A stretch of 35,386 nt of DNA, from positions 1-35,386 of the forward strand of contig JAFLEE010000058.1 in the NCBI GenBank assembly GCA_017302015.1, read 5' to 3'. How positions within the stretch are numbered: position 1 is the first letter of the stretch; each line of letters opens with the position of its first letter. Below are positions 23,430 through 32,690 of the stretch, piece by piece. A program made the translations under genes and the position numbers. The DNA is from Spirochaetota bacterium (lineage in GTDB: Bacteria; Spirochaetota; UBA12135; COTS27; JAFLEE01). The notes beneath the pieces are model-generated. The model had not been told where the DNA came from, ran no database searches, and was given only the letters and a program-made list of their open reading frames with translations.

Positions 23430-24724
23430 CCTTCCACCTCGTCCACCTGGGCTGCAAGGTGAACGCGGCCGAGATGGAGACCCTCTCCCGGGATCTCCTG
23501 CGCTGCGGCTGGGCCGCCGGCCCCCTCGAGGGGGCGGACGTGGCCGTGGTGAACACCTGCACCGTCACCCAAAGGGCCGATTCAAAATCCCTCTACGCCA
23601 TCCGCCGCACCGCCGCCCGGGCCAAACGCGTCTTCGTCACGGGCTGCTTCAGCGAGTTGGAGCGGGAAGCGGCCCTTTCGATCCCCGGGGTCGCGGCCAT
23701 CATTCCCCAGAGCGAAAAGGCGAACGCGGCGGCGCTCATCCGGGCCTCCTTCGGCGCCGTCGAGAAGGTCCACGATTACCCGGGTGACGAAGCCCTCCAC
23801 GAACCGTCCCCCCATCCGTGGGATCGCGAGGCCACGGAGGGTTCCTCCCATGCCCGGGTGATCCTCAAGATCCAAGACGGCTGCAACGCCTTCTGCGCCT
23901 ATTGCCGCATCCCCCACGCCCGGGGCCTCCCGAAGAGCGTCCCCAGCCGCGACCTACTCTCCCGCGTGCGCGAACTCTCCGGATCGGGCGTGACCGAATG
24001 CGTGCTGACCGGGATCAATCTCGGTCTCTGGCGCGAGAACGGGAGCGGCCTCGAAGACCTCTTGGGATGGATCCTCGAGGCCTCCGGCCCGATGTATATC
24101 CGCCTCTCTTCCCTCGAACCGCGAAGCTTCGAAAAAAGCGTGTCGCGGCATTTCGACCATCCACGCCTCGTCCCCCACCTCCATTTCCCCCTGCAAGGGG
24201 GAAGCGATAGCCTGCTGGCGCGCATGAACCGCCGCTACACCACCGCCGCCTACCGCGATTTCCTCGCGGCGATGCGCGAGCGCAAGCCCGACCTCTCCGT
24301 AAGCACCGATGTCATCGTCGGCTTCCCGGGCGAAACGGAGGCGGAGTTCGAAGAGAGCCTCGCCTTCTACGCCGCCTGCGGCTTCTCCAAGGTCCACGTC
24401 TTCCCGTTCTCGCCCCGGCCGAAGACCGCGGCCCAGGCCATGCCGGGCCGCCTCGACGCGAAGCTCCTCACGGCCCGCGGCGATCGGCTCAAGGCGGCCG
24501 CGGCCCGATGGGAAGAAGCCTACCTTCGTTCCACCGTGGGCCAAGTACAACGTTTCGTGCTCGAGACCGAGCCCATAGGCGGCTTCGCGGAGGGCACCAC
24601 CGATCGTTACCTGAAGGGGCGCATTCCCGTGGCGAGCGCAGGGGGGCTTAAGCGGGGCGATAGCGCCTGGGTGAGGGTTCCCGCGGAGGGAGACCTCTTC
24701 GAACCGGTCACGAAAGGCGCGTGA
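23426..24724 (+). CDS. mtaB: tRNA t6A37 methylthiotransferase
   Basis: This is a 432-residue protein. The N-terminal UPF0004 domain has three cluster cysteines (HLGCKVN, VVNTCTVTQ, VTGCFSE). The radical SAM core has CNAFCAYC (CxxxCxxC), followed by IPHARG and a later VGFPGETEAEF. A C-terminal TRAM-like region ends the protein. MtaB converts t6A to ms2t6A at position 37 of ANN-decoding tRNAs. The LGCKVN start and the absence of a MiaB-type N-terminal extension favour MtaB over MiaB or RimO. The start is a GTG that overlaps the glycosyltransferase stop (GTGA). The 3' end overlaps that of ispA by 17 nt on the other strand. Confidence 0.92.
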   Translation: MTFHLVHLGCKVNAAEMETLSRDLLRCGWAAGPLEGADVAVVNTCTVTQRADSKSLYAIRRTAARAKRVFVTGCFSELEREAALSIPGVAAIIPQSEKANAAALIRASFGAVEKVHDYPGDEALHEPSPHPWDREATEGSSHARVILKIQDGCNAFCAYCRIPHARGLPKSVPSRDLLSRVRELSGSGVTECVLTGINLGLWRENGSGLEDLLGWILEASGPMYIRLSSLEPRSFEKSVSRHFDHPRLVPHLHFPLQGGSDSLLARMNRRYTTAAYRDFLAAMRERKPDLSVSTDVIVGFPGETEAEFEESLAFYAACGFSKVHVFPFSPRPKTAAQAMPGRLDAKLLTARGDRLKAAAARWEEAYLRSTVGQVQRFVLETEPIGGFAEGTTDRYLKGRIPVASAGGLKRGDSAWVRVPAEGDLFEPVTKGA

Positions 24725-25589
24725 TGAAATAGCGGGCGAGTTCCGCCAGCATACCGGTGGGGCCCGGCACTTTTCCCAGGGCGTCGATGGCCCCGTCCAC
24801 GGCCCGGCGCGCTTCGACCTTGGCCCCCGGCAACCCGAGGAGGCTGACGTAGGTGGTCTTCTTGTTCTTCGCGTCGGCGCCCGCGGATTTCCCCAATTGG
24901 GCGGTGGTCGCGGTGGCATCCAGGATATCATCGGCGATCTGGAAGGCTAGGCCGATCTTCTCGGCATAGCGCGTAAGGGGCTTCTCGAGGGCCCCCTTTC
25001 CAGCGAGGATCACTGGGAGGAGAACGCTGGCGCGGATGAGGGCCCCGGTCTTGAGGCGGTGGATCTTTTCGAGGTCGGCCCGGGAGGCCCTTCGGTTCTC
25101 GAAGTGCATGTCGAGTTGTTGGCCGCCGACCATCCCCTCGGCGCCCGCACACTGGGCGAGGGCGGAAAGCGCCCGGGCCGCATGGGGGCTGTCGGCGCCC
25201 GCCAAAAGTTCGAAGGCCCGGGTCAAAAGCCCGTCGCCCGCCAGGATCGCGGTCGCCTCGTCGAACTTCACGTGGCAGGTGGGCTTCCCGCGCCGCAGCA
25301 CGTCGTCGTCCATGGCCGGCAGGTCATCGTGGATGAGGGAATAGGTGTGCACGCATTCCAAGGCCAAGGCCGCCTTCCAGACATCCGCGCCATGGCGGGA
25401 ACCGACCCGGCCCTGGAGCACATCGTCGACCATGAGCACGAGGGCCGGCCGAAGGCGCTTACCCCCCGCCAAGAGGGAATACTCCATGGCCTGGCGCAGG
25501 CGCGCGGGAGCGGGGACCTTCGAAAGATGGCCCCTCAGGCGGCCTTCGATGAGGCGCTGCTTGGCCCCCAGGTACCGTTCAAAGGTCAA
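24708..25589 (-). CDS. ispA: Polyprenyl (farnesyl/geranylgeranyl) diphosphate synthase
   Basis: This is a 293-residue protein. It has both aspartate-rich motifs: the first-motif region HDDLPAMDDDVLRRG and the second DDILD, with GGKRLRPALV upstream and KTGALIRASV, typical of IspA-type short-chain prenyl synthases. It condenses IPP with allylic diphosphates to make C15 or C20 chains for quinones and undecaprenyl carriers. The residues upstream of the first motif (ECVHTYSLIHDD) lack a very bulky block, so the exact chain length cannot be read. TTG 25589 is preferred because GGAGAG lies 5 nt upstream; an ATG at 25661 would overlap hisD by 83 nt. With the TTG the overlap is 11 nt. Confidence 0.9.
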   Translation of the reverse strand: MTFERYLGAKQRLIEGRLRGHLSKVPAPARLRQAMEYSLLAGGKRLRPALVLMVDDVLQGRVGSRHGADVWKAALALECVHTYSLIHDDLPAMDDDVLRRGKPTCHVKFDEATAILAGDGLLTRAFELLAGADSPHAARALSALAQCAGAEGMVGGQQLDMHFENRRASRADLEKIHRLKTGALIRASVLLPVILAGKGALEKPLTRYAEKIGLAFQIADDILDATATTAQLGKSAGADAKNKKTTYVSLLGLPGAKVEARRAVDGAIDALGKVPGPTGMLAELARYFITRLS

Positions 25590-26886
25590 AGCGTCTCTCC
25601 AGGGCGCCCTTGTGGGCGTCGAAACCTTCGGCTTCGGCGAGGGTGATGGCGTGGGGCGCATCGGCGCGGAACGCCTTCTCGGTGTAGCGGATGACGTTCA
25701 TGCGGCGCAGGAAGGTATCGACCCCGAGGGGGGAAGAGAAGCGCGCCGAACCGCCGGTGGGCAGGACGTGGTTGGTCCCGCAGATATAATCGCCGATGGG
25801 TTCGGTGGCCCAGGGCCCCATGAACACGGCCCCGGCCGCGGTGATGCGGGGGAGGAGCCGTTCGTCTTCGCGGGTATGGAGTTCGAGGTGCTCGGGGGCC
25901 ACCCGATTGGCGATGGCGACCGCCGCATCGAGGTCGGCGACGACCACGATGGCCCCCCGCAGGCGGAATGAAGCACGGATCTCATCTTGCCGCGCGGCCT
26001 TGGCGACGAGGCCTTCCAGGGCCGCGTCGACTTTCGCCGCGAAGGAGGCGCTCGTGGTGAGGAGGAGGGACATCTCGCCCCCGTTGTGCTCGGCCTGGCT
26101 CATGAGGTCGGAGGCGACCCAGCGCGGGTTCGCGCCGTCGTCGGCGATCACGACGATTTCGGAATGCCCGAAGATGCCATCGATCTTCACCTGGCCGTAC
26201 ACCTGGCGTTTGGCCTCGGTCACCCAGGCGTTCCCCGGGCCGCAAATGATATCGACGGCGGGGATGGTCTCCGTGCCGTAGGCCATGGCGGCGATGGCTT
26301 GGGTGCCGCCGATTCGGTAGACCTCGCGCAGGCCGAGTTCCTTGAACGCGTAGAGGAGGGCGGGGTGGATGGTTTTGTCGCGCCGCGGCGGGGTGGCCGC
26401 GATCACCCGGGGGACCCCCGCGACCTGGGCGGGGATGGCGTTCATGAGGAGGGTGCTCACCAGGGGCGTGGTGCCCCCCGTACCGCCCGGGATATAGAGC
26501 CCGGCCTTTTCGATCGGCAGGATCTTGGATTCGAGCACCTCGCCGTTCTCGCCGGGATGGGAAACGCCGGGGGTCTTGAGTTTCTCGTGGAAGGCCCTCA
26601 GATTATGGATGGCCCGCTTCACCGCTTCCTTGAAGCGGGGATCGACGGCCCCTTCCGCCCCTTCGATCTCGTCCTCACGGACCCGGAGTTCGGAGGCCTC
26701 CATCTCGACGTTGTCGAAACGCAGGGTGAGGTCGCGAATGGCCCGGTCGCCCCCCCGGCGCACATCGGAGAGCAGGGTGCGCACCTTCGCATCGCGATCG
26801 CCGGGTTCGGCGCTGGCGGGGAAGCAGAGGCGTTTTAGGAGGGCCTCGAGTTCGCTCGGGTTTTGGTCGGTCTGGATAGGCAACAT
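25579..26886 (-). CDS. hisD: Histidinol dehydrogenase
   Basis: This is a 435-residue protein covering the whole family: GGDRAIRDLTLRFD near the N-terminus, LPIEKAGLYIPGGTGG, GGTQAIAAMAYGTETIPAVD, SDLMSQAEHNG (zinc/substrate residues), VAPEHLELH (the catalytic Glu-His pair) and GTNHVLPTGG. It oxidises L-histidinol to histidine through the aldehyde, using two NAD+ and zinc. The usual GPSE motif reads GHSE (in IFGHSEIVVIAD), a Pro-to-His change. No other his genes are nearby, so histidine biosynthesis is dispersed in this genome. The Shine-Dalgarno is weak. The gene is followed by an overlapping ispA. It diverges from mfd. Confidence 0.95.
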   Translation of the reverse strand: MLPIQTDQNPSELEALLKRLCFPASAEPGDRDAKVRTLLSDVRRGGDRAIRDLTLRFDNVEMEASELRVREDEIEGAEGAVDPRFKEAVKRAIHNLRAFHEKLKTPGVSHPGENGEVLESKILPIEKAGLYIPGGTGGTTPLVSTLLMNAIPAQVAGVPRVIAATPPRRDKTIHPALLYAFKELGLREVYRIGGTQAIAAMAYGTETIPAVDIICGPGNAWVTEAKRQVYGQVKIDGIFGHSEIVVIADDGANPRWVASDLMSQAEHNGGEMSLLLTTSASFAAKVDAALEGLVAKAARQDEIRASFRLRGAIVVVADLDAAVAIANRVAPEHLELHTREDERLLPRITAAGAVFMGPWATEPIGDYICGTNHVLPTGGSARFSSPLGVDTFLRRMNVIRYTEKAFRADAPHAITLAEAEGFDAHKGALERRFDL

Positions 26887-26948
26887 GGGTCTGATTGGCG
26901 GGAACCCGCGCGGGATGCAAAAATCCCCGTGATTCGAGCGATTCTAGC
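26887..26948. promoter_or_regulatory. Divergent hisD-mfd intergenic region
   Basis: The 62-nt region contains TAGAAT on the minus strand (26941-26946), a possible hisD -10 box that would give a leader of about 48 nt. That leader could form two small hairpins: GCGGG/CCCGC and GGGAT/ATCCC. No -35 is clear and no promoter for mfd is convincing. Confidence 0.35.
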
Positions 26949-29900
26949 ATGGACGTGCGCCCCGTTTCCCCGCCCCAGGCCCGATTTTCCCGGGAAATTC
27001 TGCGCCATTTGAGCGCACGGCCTGACTTCGAGTTTTCCCTTGGGGCGCAGTGGCTCAGCGGGCTTTCAGGGAGCGCCTTGGCCCTCGTGGCGGCGGCCCG
27101 ATTCGAGAAAAAGGGATTGGGCCAATTCTGGATATTTCCCTCGGAACGGGAAGCCGAGCATTTCGTCCAAGATTTGGAGAGCCTCCATCTCGGGCTCCCC
27201 GCCGTCCACTTTCCCGACACGGGGATCTTTCCTTATGAAGACCTGGCCCCCGCGGGGCCCATCCAGAAAAGGCGGGTGACCGCCCTAGAACGCCTCGCCG
27301 GCGGCGAGAAGATCCTCCTCGCCGTTTCGCTGCGCGCGCTCCTTCGACGCACCGTCACGGCCGAACGGTTCGCCCGGTTCCGGGAGGCGTGGACGGCGAC
27401 GAGCGCCCCCGGATACCGGGACATCCTCCACGTTCTCGCCGAACTCCATTACACCCAAGTCTCCGAGGTGGAGGAGGTCGGCGAGTACGCCATCCGCGGC
27501 GAACTCATCGATTTCTGGAGCCCGGCCCATCCCCATCCCGTGCGCCTCTCCTTCTTCGACCAGGCGGTGGAAGACCTCCGTTTTTTCGACGGGGAAACCC
27601 AGCGCACCATCGCGAAAACGCCCCTCGTGAAAGTCCTTCCCCTGAGCGAATGGCATCTGGGACTCGACGAGGTGCCGGGGCTCGAGAAGGCCCTCGGCGA
27701 ACGCAAAGACCTCGACGACCCGGGCCTCGTCGCCGGAAAACTCCGCGATAGCACCCATTTCGGCGGCATCCAAAATTATCTCCCGTTCCTCTTCGAGAAG
27801 ATCGCCCCGCTCTGGTCGTGGATCCCGCCGGAAGCCGAGGTGTTCCCCGTCAACCCGGAATTGCTCTCGAAGACCTGTGAGATCCACCACCGCGAAGTCG
27901 AGGAAGCGAGGCGCCGCCTCACCCACCGCCGCCGCGCGATCGTCGAACCCGCGGCCCTCTTCGCCGAGTGGAAGGATTTTCCGCCCCAGCGCGCCCGCAT
28001 CCCGATTTATCCCGTGCGCACTGAAGAGGGCGGGGAAGGGGCCTCGTTTACCCTTCCCGAGCCCGCCAATTACCGAGCCCAGATCAAGGAATTCCAGGAG
28101 GAAAGCGCTTCCCGGATCGCCGGGGGATGGCGGATCTTCCTGCTGACGGCCTATCCCGAGCAGGCGGACCGCCTCGCGGGCCTTTTCGCCGACCTGAAAC
28201 CCCGGCGCATGCCGCGGGAAAAGGCCGAGGCGTTGGACGTCGCCAGCGCGGGGCTCGCCATCCTCGAGGTTCCCCTCCAAAACGGGTTCGTGCTGGCCGA
28301 GGCCAAACTCGCCGTGGTCATGGACCACGAACTCTTCGGCCGCAAGCGGCGTACCCACCGGAATTTCCTGAAGGACGACCCGACCCGCATCCTGGAAAGT
28401 TACCTCGACCTGAAGGTCGGCGACCCCGTGGTGCACCTCAACCACGGCATCGGCCTCTACCGGGGCCTCCACCGCCGGGCCATCGACGGCAAAGAGAAGG
28501 ACTACCTCAAGATCGAGTACCAGGAGAACGCGGCGCTCTATCTCCCCGTCGAGCAGGTGAACCTCATCCAGAAATACGTCGGGGCCCAGGGGAAGGCCGC
28601 AATCGACACCCTGGGCGGCAAGGCCTGGGACAAGGTGAAGGCGCGGGTGAAGAAGGCCGTGGCCGACATCGCCCGAAGCCTCATCCACCTTTATTCCCAG
28701 CGGCGCTCGGCGACCAAGACCCCGTTCCCGCCGGACACCCCCTGGCAGTACGAGTTCGAGAGCGCCTTCGAGTTCGAGGAGACCCCCGACCAACTCCGCG
28801 CCATCGAGGCCATCAAGCGCGACATGGAATCCACCCGGCCGATGGACCGCCTCGTCTGCGGCGACGTGGGCTTCGGCAAGACCGAGGTGGCCATGCGCGC
28901 CGTCTTCAAGGCGGCCCTGGGCTCCCGGCAGACCGCCGTGCTCGTGCCCACGACGATCCTCTCCGAGCAGCACCTCCAGAACTTCCGGGAACGCTTCCGG
29001 CAATACCCGGTGCGCATCGAGGCCGTGAACCGCTTCCACACCCCCACCGAGGTCCGCCGGATCCTCAAGGATACGGCGGCGGGGAAGGTCGACGTGCTCA
29101 TCGGCACCCACCGCCTCCTCTCCAAGGACGTCGCCTTCCGCGACCTGGGCCTGCTGGTGGTCGACGAGGAGCAGAAATTCGGCGTGAAGCACAAGGAGCG
29201 CATCCGCGAACGGGCCGCCATGGTCGATACCCTGACCCTCTCGGCGACGCCCATCCCCCGCACGCTCCACATGAGCATGATCCAGGTCCGCGACATCAGC
29301 GTGATCAATACCCCCCCCGCCGACCGCCACCCGGTGGAGACCTACGTCACCGAACTCAACGAGGAGATCCTCCTCCACGCCCTCGAGCGCGAGATCGGCC
29401 GCGGGGGGCAGGTGTATTTCGTGCACAACCGAGTCCAGAGCATCGCCTCGGTGGCCGCCTGGCTGCAGGACCTCATGCCCTCCCTGCGCATCGTCGTCGG
29501 CCACGGCCAGATGGAGGAGCACGTGCTCGAGGAGGTGATGGACCGCTTCATCCGCCACGAGGCCGATCTCCTCCTGTGCACCACCATCATCGACAGCGGG
29601 CTCGACATCCACAACGCCAACACCCTCTTCATCAACCACGTGGAGGACTTCGGGCTCTCCCAACTCTACCAGCTGCGGGGGAGGGTGGGGCGCTCCGCCC
29701 GCCAGGCCTGGGCCTATTTCTTCTACCGGAAGGACCGCTCGCTCACCGAGCAGGCCCAGAAGCGCCTCGCCGCGGTGAGCGAGTTCGTCGAACTCGGCTC
29801 GGGCATCAAGATCGCCATGCGCGACCTGGAACTCCGCGGCGCCGGCAATGTGCTCGGGGCGGAGCAGAGCGGCGACGTGATGGCCGTCGGCTTCGAACTC

Positions 29901-30485
29901 TATTGCCAACTCCTCGATGAGGCCGTCCACGAACTCCTGGCCGACGGCGTGGTGCGCGCGCCCGACGCGGTGATCGACCTGAAGTACCACGGCTATATCC
30001 CCGACGAGTACATCCCCGACCCCCGCAACAAGATCGAGGTCTACAAGCAGATCGGCGGCATCCGCAGCGAAGGCGAGATCGCCGACGTGGTGGCCGCCAT
30101 CGAGGACCGCTACGGGAAGATGCCCGCCCTCATCTCGAAATTGGTGGCCCTCTCCCGGCTGCGGGTGATGGCCACGGAAATGCGGGTGGTCTCGGTGCTC
30201 GAGAAGCCCGGCCGCCTCGAGATCGAGTTCTCCCCCGAAAGCCGCATCCGCTCCGAACAGATCCCCGCGCTGCTGCGCCAGGGGGCCGGCCGCATGCGCA
30301 TCCTCCCGGATCGGCCGCGGCTGCTGCTCGTCGACCTCGCCAACCAATCGAAGGAAGATTCGGAGAACCTGCCGTTTGAGGGCAAAATAGACTTGGTGAC
30401 CGGCATCCTCACATCCTTTTGCATGACCGGGGCGGCGCCGCCCGCCTCGGTGGCCCAGCACGCCCTCGGGGGCCGCCGTGGGTAA
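26949..30485 (+). CDS. mfd: Transcription-repair coupling factor
   Basis: This is a 1178-residue protein, the usual Mfd length. The N-terminal UvrB-homology module is followed by the RNA-polymerase-interacting domain (around DPVVHLNHGIGLYRGL and YLKIEYQENAALYLP). The RecG-like translocase has Walker A GDVGFGKTE near residues 637-645, DEEQKFGVKHKER (DEEQ motif II) and TATPIPRTLHMS-like LSATPIPRTLHMSMI. A C-terminal regulatory domain follows (TRCF, from DAVIDLKYHGYIPDEYI). It displaces stalled RNA polymerase and recruits UvrA. ATG 26949 is chosen; an earlier TTG adds 18 residues without family character. It overlaps the delta' gene by 8 nt. Confidence 0.97.
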   Translation: MDVRPVSPPQARFSREILRHLSARPDFEFSLGAQWLSGLSGSALALVAAARFEKKGLGQFWIFPSEREAEHFVQDLESLHLGLPAVHFPDTGIFPYEDLAPAGPIQKRRVTALERLAGGEKILLAVSLRALLRRTVTAERFARFREAWTATSAPGYRDILHVLAELHYTQVSEVEEVGEYAIRGELIDFWSPAHPHPVRLSFFDQAVEDLRFFDGETQRTIAKTPLVKVLPLSEWHLGLDEVPGLEKALGERKDLDDPGLVAGKLRDSTHFGGIQNYLPFLFEKIAPLWSWIPPEAEVFPVNPELLSKTCEIHHREVEEARRRLTHRRRAIVEPAALFAEWKDFPPQRARIPIYPVRTEEGGEGASFTLPEPANYRAQIKEFQEESASRIAGGWRIFLLTAYPEQADRLAGLFADLKPRRMPREKAEALDVASAGLAILEVPLQNGFVLAEAKLAVVMDHELFGRKRRTHRNFLKDDPTRILESYLDLKVGDPVVHLNHGIGLYRGLHRRAIDGKEKDYLKIEYQENAALYLPVEQVNLIQKYVGAQGKAAIDTLGGKAWDKVKARVKKAVADIARSLIHLYSQRRSATKTPFPPDTPWQYEFESAFEFEETPDQLRAIEAIKRDMESTRPMDRLVCGDVGFGKTEVAMRAVFKAALGSRQTAVLVPTTILSEQHLQNFRERFRQYPVRIEAVNRFHTPTEVRRILKDTAAGKVDVLIGTHRLLSKDVAFRDLGLLVVDEEQKFGVKHKERIRERAAMVDTLTLSATPIPRTLHMSMIQVRDISVINTPPADRHPVETYVTELNEEILLHALEREIGRGGQVYFVHNRVQSIASVAAWLQDLMPSLRIVVGHGQMEEHVLEEVMDRFIRHEADLLLCTTIIDSGLDIHNANTLFINHVEDFGLSQLYQLRGRVGRSARQAWAYFFYRKDRSLTEQAQKRLAAVSEFVELGSGIKIAMRDLELRGAGNVLGAEQSGDVMAVGFELYCQLLDEAVHELLADGVVRAPDAVIDLKYHGYIPDEYIPDPRNKIEVYKQIGGIRSEGEIADVVAAIEDRYGKMPALISKLVALSRLRVMATEMRVVSVLEKPGRLEIEFSPESRIRSEQIPALLRQGAGRMRILPDRPRLLLVDLANQSKEDSENLPFEGKIDLVTGILTSFCMTGAAPPASVAQHALGGRRG

Positions 30486-31677
30486 GGTCCTCGGGCAGAA
30501 GGTGGCGCTGCGGGTCATCCACAACGCCCTGGTGCGGGATCGCCTGCCATCGGTGCTCCTGTTCCACGGCGCCGACGGCGTGGGCAAATTCGAGACCGCC
30601 CAAAACCTGGCCAAGGCGCTTTTCTGCCAGGAGACCCAGAACGGCTATTGCGACCGGTGCAAACCCTGCCTCGAGGTCCAGCGCTTCCGCCACCCGGGCG
30701 TGCTCATCCTGGCCAATGATGATCGCCTTCATAATATCGAGTTCCTCAGCCTGCTCATCCGCAGGGGCGCCGGTGAGCAGCCCAATCGCCTCCGCTATCT
30801 CCTGCTCGGCGAGATCGGGAACCTGCTTTCCCGCCAACGGGACCGCTATCTCGCCACCCTCGCCGCCGAGAAGAAATCCTTCCCCGAGGGCCTCGTGGTC
30901 AAAGCCGCCGAACTGGAAGCGGCGGTCGATGGGCTACGACAGATGGAAACCCGCCTCCTCAATCCCGAGCCCCTCCCCGATGAAGCCCCCTTTTGGTCCG
31001 ATTTCCTCGAACAGGCCCGGAAAGTCCAAAATAGCCTCGACCGCTCGGTGATCGCCCGGGAGAACCTCCTGGCGCTCATGGAGCGCACCCAGCTCGACGC
31101 CGGCTCCCGGCGCCTGGTGATCCTCCAAAATATCCAACGCCTGAGCGCCTCCACCGTCCCCTCCCTGCTCAAAACCCTCGAGGAACCGCCGCCGCGGACC
31201 CATTTCATCCTGATCACCGGCCCGCTCAACCAGATTCCCCCCGACGTCATCGACCCCCTGTTAAGCCGTTCCTTTCCCCTCCGGTTCAACCCCCTGGGCC
31301 CGGAATTGGGGCGGGAGATCCTGCGGCATCGTTTCCGGGTAGAGGCGGGCCGCCTCGACGAGATGGAGGCCCTTCGCCGGGCCCCGGGCCTGGACCCCGA
31401 AACCCTGGGAATCCTCGAAAAACTCCCGGTTGAAATGGGGGGGGAGCGAGGATACAATCTAGGGGCGTTGGTGAAGCGGCTACAGGGCGAAGGCGGGGGG
31501 ATCGAAAGCGCCCTCGTCGCCCTTGGACAGTCCCTTCGCCGGGCGCAAGGGGTGCCGTTCGAACGGTACCAGCGTCTCTTGGCCGCGCTTCAAAGGGCCC
31601 AGGCGGGCGCCGCGAGCCCCGGCATCACCGCGCGAAACAAATGGCTCAGACTGCTTTTGGATCTAGAAACACCATGA
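30478..31677 (+). CDS. holB: DNA polymerase III delta' subunit (HolB/DnaX-like clamp-loader ATPase)
   Basis: This is a 399-residue protein. It has AAA+ clamp-loader features: Walker A FHGADGVGKFETAQ, a zinc-binding set CxxxxxxxCxxCxxC (from FCQETQNGYCDRCKPC), and the sensor region RLVILQNIQRLSAS, TLEEPPPRTHFILI and LLSRSFPLRF. The SRC motif reads SRS. An insert of about 100 residues between the zinc site and the LEEPP motif is longer than in E. coli delta' and is charged and helical. It helps open the sliding clamp at the replication fork. The start is a GTG with GGGGG 5 nt upstream, overlapping mfd. DnaX is excluded by the short C-terminus and the absence of a tau tail. Confidence 0.85.
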   Translation: MGKVLGQKVALRVIHNALVRDRLPSVLLFHGADGVGKFETAQNLAKALFCQETQNGYCDRCKPCLEVQRFRHPGVLILANDDRLHNIEFLSLLIRRGAGEQPNRLRYLLLGEIGNLLSRQRDRYLATLAAEKKSFPEGLVVKAAELEAAVDGLRQMETRLLNPEPLPDEAPFWSDFLEQARKVQNSLDRSVIARENLLALMERTQLDAGSRRLVILQNIQRLSASTVPSLLKTLEEPPPRTHFILITGPLNQIPPDVIDPLLSRSFPLRFNPLGPELGREILRHRFRVEAGRLDEMEALRRAPGLDPETLGILEKLPVEMGGERGYNLGALVKRLQGEGGGIESALVALGQSLRRAQGVPFERYQRLLAALQRAQAGAASPGITARNKWLRLLLDLETP

Positions 31678-31694
31678 AACCAGGAAGGGATTCT

Positions 31695-32606
31695 ATGCGC
31701 CGACTCTCCGCCATGCTCGTCGTCACGGCCGCTCTCACGATCGCCCTGCCGGCCCAGTCCAATTCGGGGAGCAATTCGCTCTTCCGCTACTTCTCCGATT
31801 TCGCCGAGACGCCCCGGCTCTTCCGCGAGGCCGACCCAGAAGTCGAGAAGCGCGATTACGAGGTCATCAAGGCCATCATCTCGAACGTCGAGAACGAGAA
31901 CATGCGCTTCCTGTTCATGGTCCTCACCAACGAGCGCTCGGTCATCGATTTCCACGTGCGGCGCTACACCCAGCCCATGGCGTTCTCCAACACGACCTAC
32001 TACTACGACAGCGCCACGCGCACGATGCGCAAGAACGACTACCTGCGCCAGTCCATCGGCGAGTCCGAGCGCGCCTGGGACCGCTTCAGCGTCATCAAAT
32101 CGAACCTGATCCTCGCCGGGGTGCCCGAAAGCGACGTCAATAAGACCGAATTCCGCCTCAAGCGCCTCTCCGGGGTGATGATGTTCCTCGACGGGTCGCC
32201 CATGGCCGTGCGCACGGCGGTCGACAAACTCGAGTCCATCATCGATCAGGTCGCCCACGGGGTGAAGGACATGGCCAATAACGACGAACTCGCCGAGGTC
32301 TACACTTACCTCGTGAGCGCCTCGCACCAAGTCTACGCCGACACGGCCAACGGCGACCGCGCCACGGCCTTGGCCTACCTGCGCAAGGAACTCTACTACC
32401 TCTGGCGCTATACCGAAATGAAGAATGCCGGCAACGAGAAGCTCAAGGAAGCCAAACTCATGGAAGTCACCCGGCAGTACTACCCCATCATGGACCTCGA
32501 GGGCAACCAATACATCAACGTCTACAAGCCCTTCGTCGAGAAACTCGGCAAGAATTACGTGGCCCCGGGATCCACCCCCGCCGCGGCTTCATCGACCAAC
32601 CGCTGA
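31695..32606 (+). CDS. Secreted protein of unknown function
   Basis: This is a 303-residue protein. ATG 31695 is preceded by AGGAAGGG at ideal spacing and begins a signal peptide (MRRLSAMLVVTAALTIALPA) likely cut by signal peptidase I after the ALPA stretch; no lipobox cysteine is present. The mature part is mostly helical, charged and Tyr-rich (for example READPEVEKRDYEVIKAIIS and LRKELYYLWRYTEMKN), and it ends in a Pro/Ala/Ser tail. It has no barrel pattern, so it is probably periplasmic or surface-exposed. I do not recognise the family. It follows the delta' gene by 17 nt, so it may be read through from it, and it is closed by a strong terminator. Confidence 0.8.
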   Translation: MRRLSAMLVVTAALTIALPAQSNSGSNSLFRYFSDFAETPRLFREADPEVEKRDYEVIKAIISNVENENMRFLFMVLTNERSVIDFHVRRYTQPMAFSNTTYYYDSATRTMRKNDYLRQSIGESERAWDRFSVIKSNLILAGVPESDVNKTEFRLKRLSGVMMFLDGSPMAVRTAVDKLESIIDQVAHGVKDMANNDELAEVYTYLVSASHQVYADTANGDRATALAYLRKELYYLWRYTEMKNAGNEKLKEAKLMEVTRQYYPIMDLEGNQYINVYKPFVEKLGKNYVAPGSTPAAASSTNR

Positions 32607-32638
32607 GAATCCCCCGGTCCTGCGGGGCCGATCCCAAT

Positions 32639-32668
32639 AAAAAACCCGGCCGCGCGGCCGGGTTTTTT
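32639..32668. terminator. Bidirectional intrinsic terminator
   Basis: A perfect GC hairpin, CCCGGCCG-CG-CGGCCGGG (32645-32662), is flanked by six A residues (32639-32644) and six T residues (32663-32668). It sits between the convergent secreted-protein gene and the sigma factor gene and can stop transcription from both sides. Confidence 0.92.
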
Positions 32669-32690
32669 ATTGAAGCGGGGGACGGAAGCC

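Noticed and set aside
27285-30614. A 1109-codon open frame on the minus strand across mfd
   Set aside because: It is antisense to a complete Mfd with all family motifs. Its product is a low-complexity Glu/Asp/Val/Ala/Gly-rich sequence typical of frames opposite GC-rich genes.
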